DNA from: Cyanoderma ruficeps
Lineage: Eukaryota > Chordata > Aves > Passeriformes > Timaliidae
DNA length: 64,000 nt
Assembly (NCBI GenBank): GCA_008694505.1
Contig: VZDJ01007747.1
Span: 30,794,574 to 30,858,573, forward strand
Direction: 5' to 3'
Shown: positions 63,666-64,000 of the stretch, piece by piece
How positions within the stretch are numbered: the first letter of the stretch is position 1
Layout: every line of letters starts with the position of its first letter
Translations under genes and position numbers: made by a program
Notes under the pieces: model-generated
What the model was told of the DNA's origin: nothing
What the model saw: the letters and a program-made list of their open reading frames with translations, nothing else
The model's database searches: none

Positions 63666-64000
63666 GGCACCAATTGAGGCATTGCACTTCTCAAACTGTC
63701 ATGATTCAATGAGATTCCAAAGGTCCTTCCTTGCTGAGGCACTCAATAGGTAATTATTGTGATTTACTGTAGGGATCAGCATTGTTGTAAGATCAGAGGA
63801 GGCAACACTTGTATTGTCATAAAATGAATAAGTGGTATTACAAAACAAGGAAGTGACTTGTCAAAACCCCAAAACAAAAAACCACAGAAACTCAATATTT
63901 AAGAATCATGATTCTGCACTGTAAAATGGTTTTGAAGTTCAATAAAATCATATGACACCCAATAGCCCATACCACAAACAGTTCACAGACTGAATCTGTG

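Larger units (their letters stand above)
1..64000 (-). other. SLIT2: SLIT2 gene, internal part (6 exons visible)
   Basis: SLIT2 is a secreted axon-guidance ligand with four leucine-rich-repeat domains, EGF repeats, a laminin G domain and a C-terminal cystine knot; it acts outside the cell through ROBO receptors and heparan sulfate. The exons here join in frame to a continuous stretch running LRR4, LRR5, LRR6, LRRCT, an optional DEEE insert and the LRRNT of domain 2. SLIT2 rather than SLIT1 or SLIT3 is indicated by signatures I recall for SLIT2: [30 protein letters not shown] and [10 protein letters not shown]. Both gene ends lie outside the window. Exon ordinals 5 to 9 (microexon not counted) are inferred from one exon per LRR upstream. 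Confidence 0.95.
32669..64000 (-). other. SLIT2: SLIT2 large upstream intron, partial
   Basis: This is at least 31.3 kb of intron 5' of the LRR4 exon. I searched the minus strand for the LRR3, LRR2 and LRR1 exons and found none. It contains CR1 fragments at 38262-38312 and 41886-42195, a perfect 19-bp hairpin at 36126-36184, palindromes at 34721-34746 and 59408-59450, an A/C-rich tract near 44607-44670, a G/T-rich tract at 46425-46517 and an unresolved base at 46613. Somewhat GC-richer unique stretches at about 36470-36780, 51700-51860 and 55440-55650 have no recognised identity. The rest is AT-rich unique sequence. Confidence 0.8.

Noticed and set aside
1..64000. tRNA, rRNA, CRISPR array or bacterial-type operon
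   Set aside because: No such signatures were found; the window is vertebrate intron and exon sequence throughout.

Overview
This is vertebrate nuclear DNA, almost certainly from a bird. It is AT-rich, has no prokaryote-style gene packing, and contains degraded CR1 LINE copies (the main bird retrotransposon) plus one endogenous-retrovirus LTR of a type I recognise from bird genomes. The species cannot be named from the window.

The only gene I can support is SLIT2, on the minus strand, seen as six internal coding exons. In transcript order (high to low coordinate) they are: LRR4 at 32597-32668, LRR5 at 23130-23201, LRR6 at 19166-19237, the cysteine-rich cap of the first LRR domain (LRRCT) at 16266-16429, a 12-nt microexon encoding Asp-Glu-Glu-Glu at 15741-15752, and the cysteine-rich N-cap (LRRNT) of the second LRR domain at 13764-13902. 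The second LRR domain is the one that binds ROBO receptors. Reading frame and intron phase agree at every junction: phase 2 between the LRR exons, phase 1 on both sides of the microexon, phase 2 after the LRRNT exon. The start codon, signal peptide, LRR1-3, the rest of LRR domain 2 and everything C-terminal lie outside the window.

Layout: 1-13763 is partial intron 3' of the LRRNT exon and carries an old solo LTR 198 bp from that exon. 13764-32668 is the exon cluster with introns of about 0.5 to 9.4 kb. 32669-64000 is one partial intron of at least 31 kb with no recognisable exon. Repeats are sparse: five CR1 fragments, one LTR, several poly-C runs, a pyrimidine tract, a G/T-rich tract and a few hairpins.

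The most notable observations are the microexon, whose only workable donor is GC rather than GT; a CpG-dense LRRCT exon in an AT-rich setting; a sense-oriented LTR next to an exon with a weak donor; and a perfect 19-bp hairpin. I found no previously undescribed multi-gene system. The open frames outside the exons look like chance or shadows of the exons.
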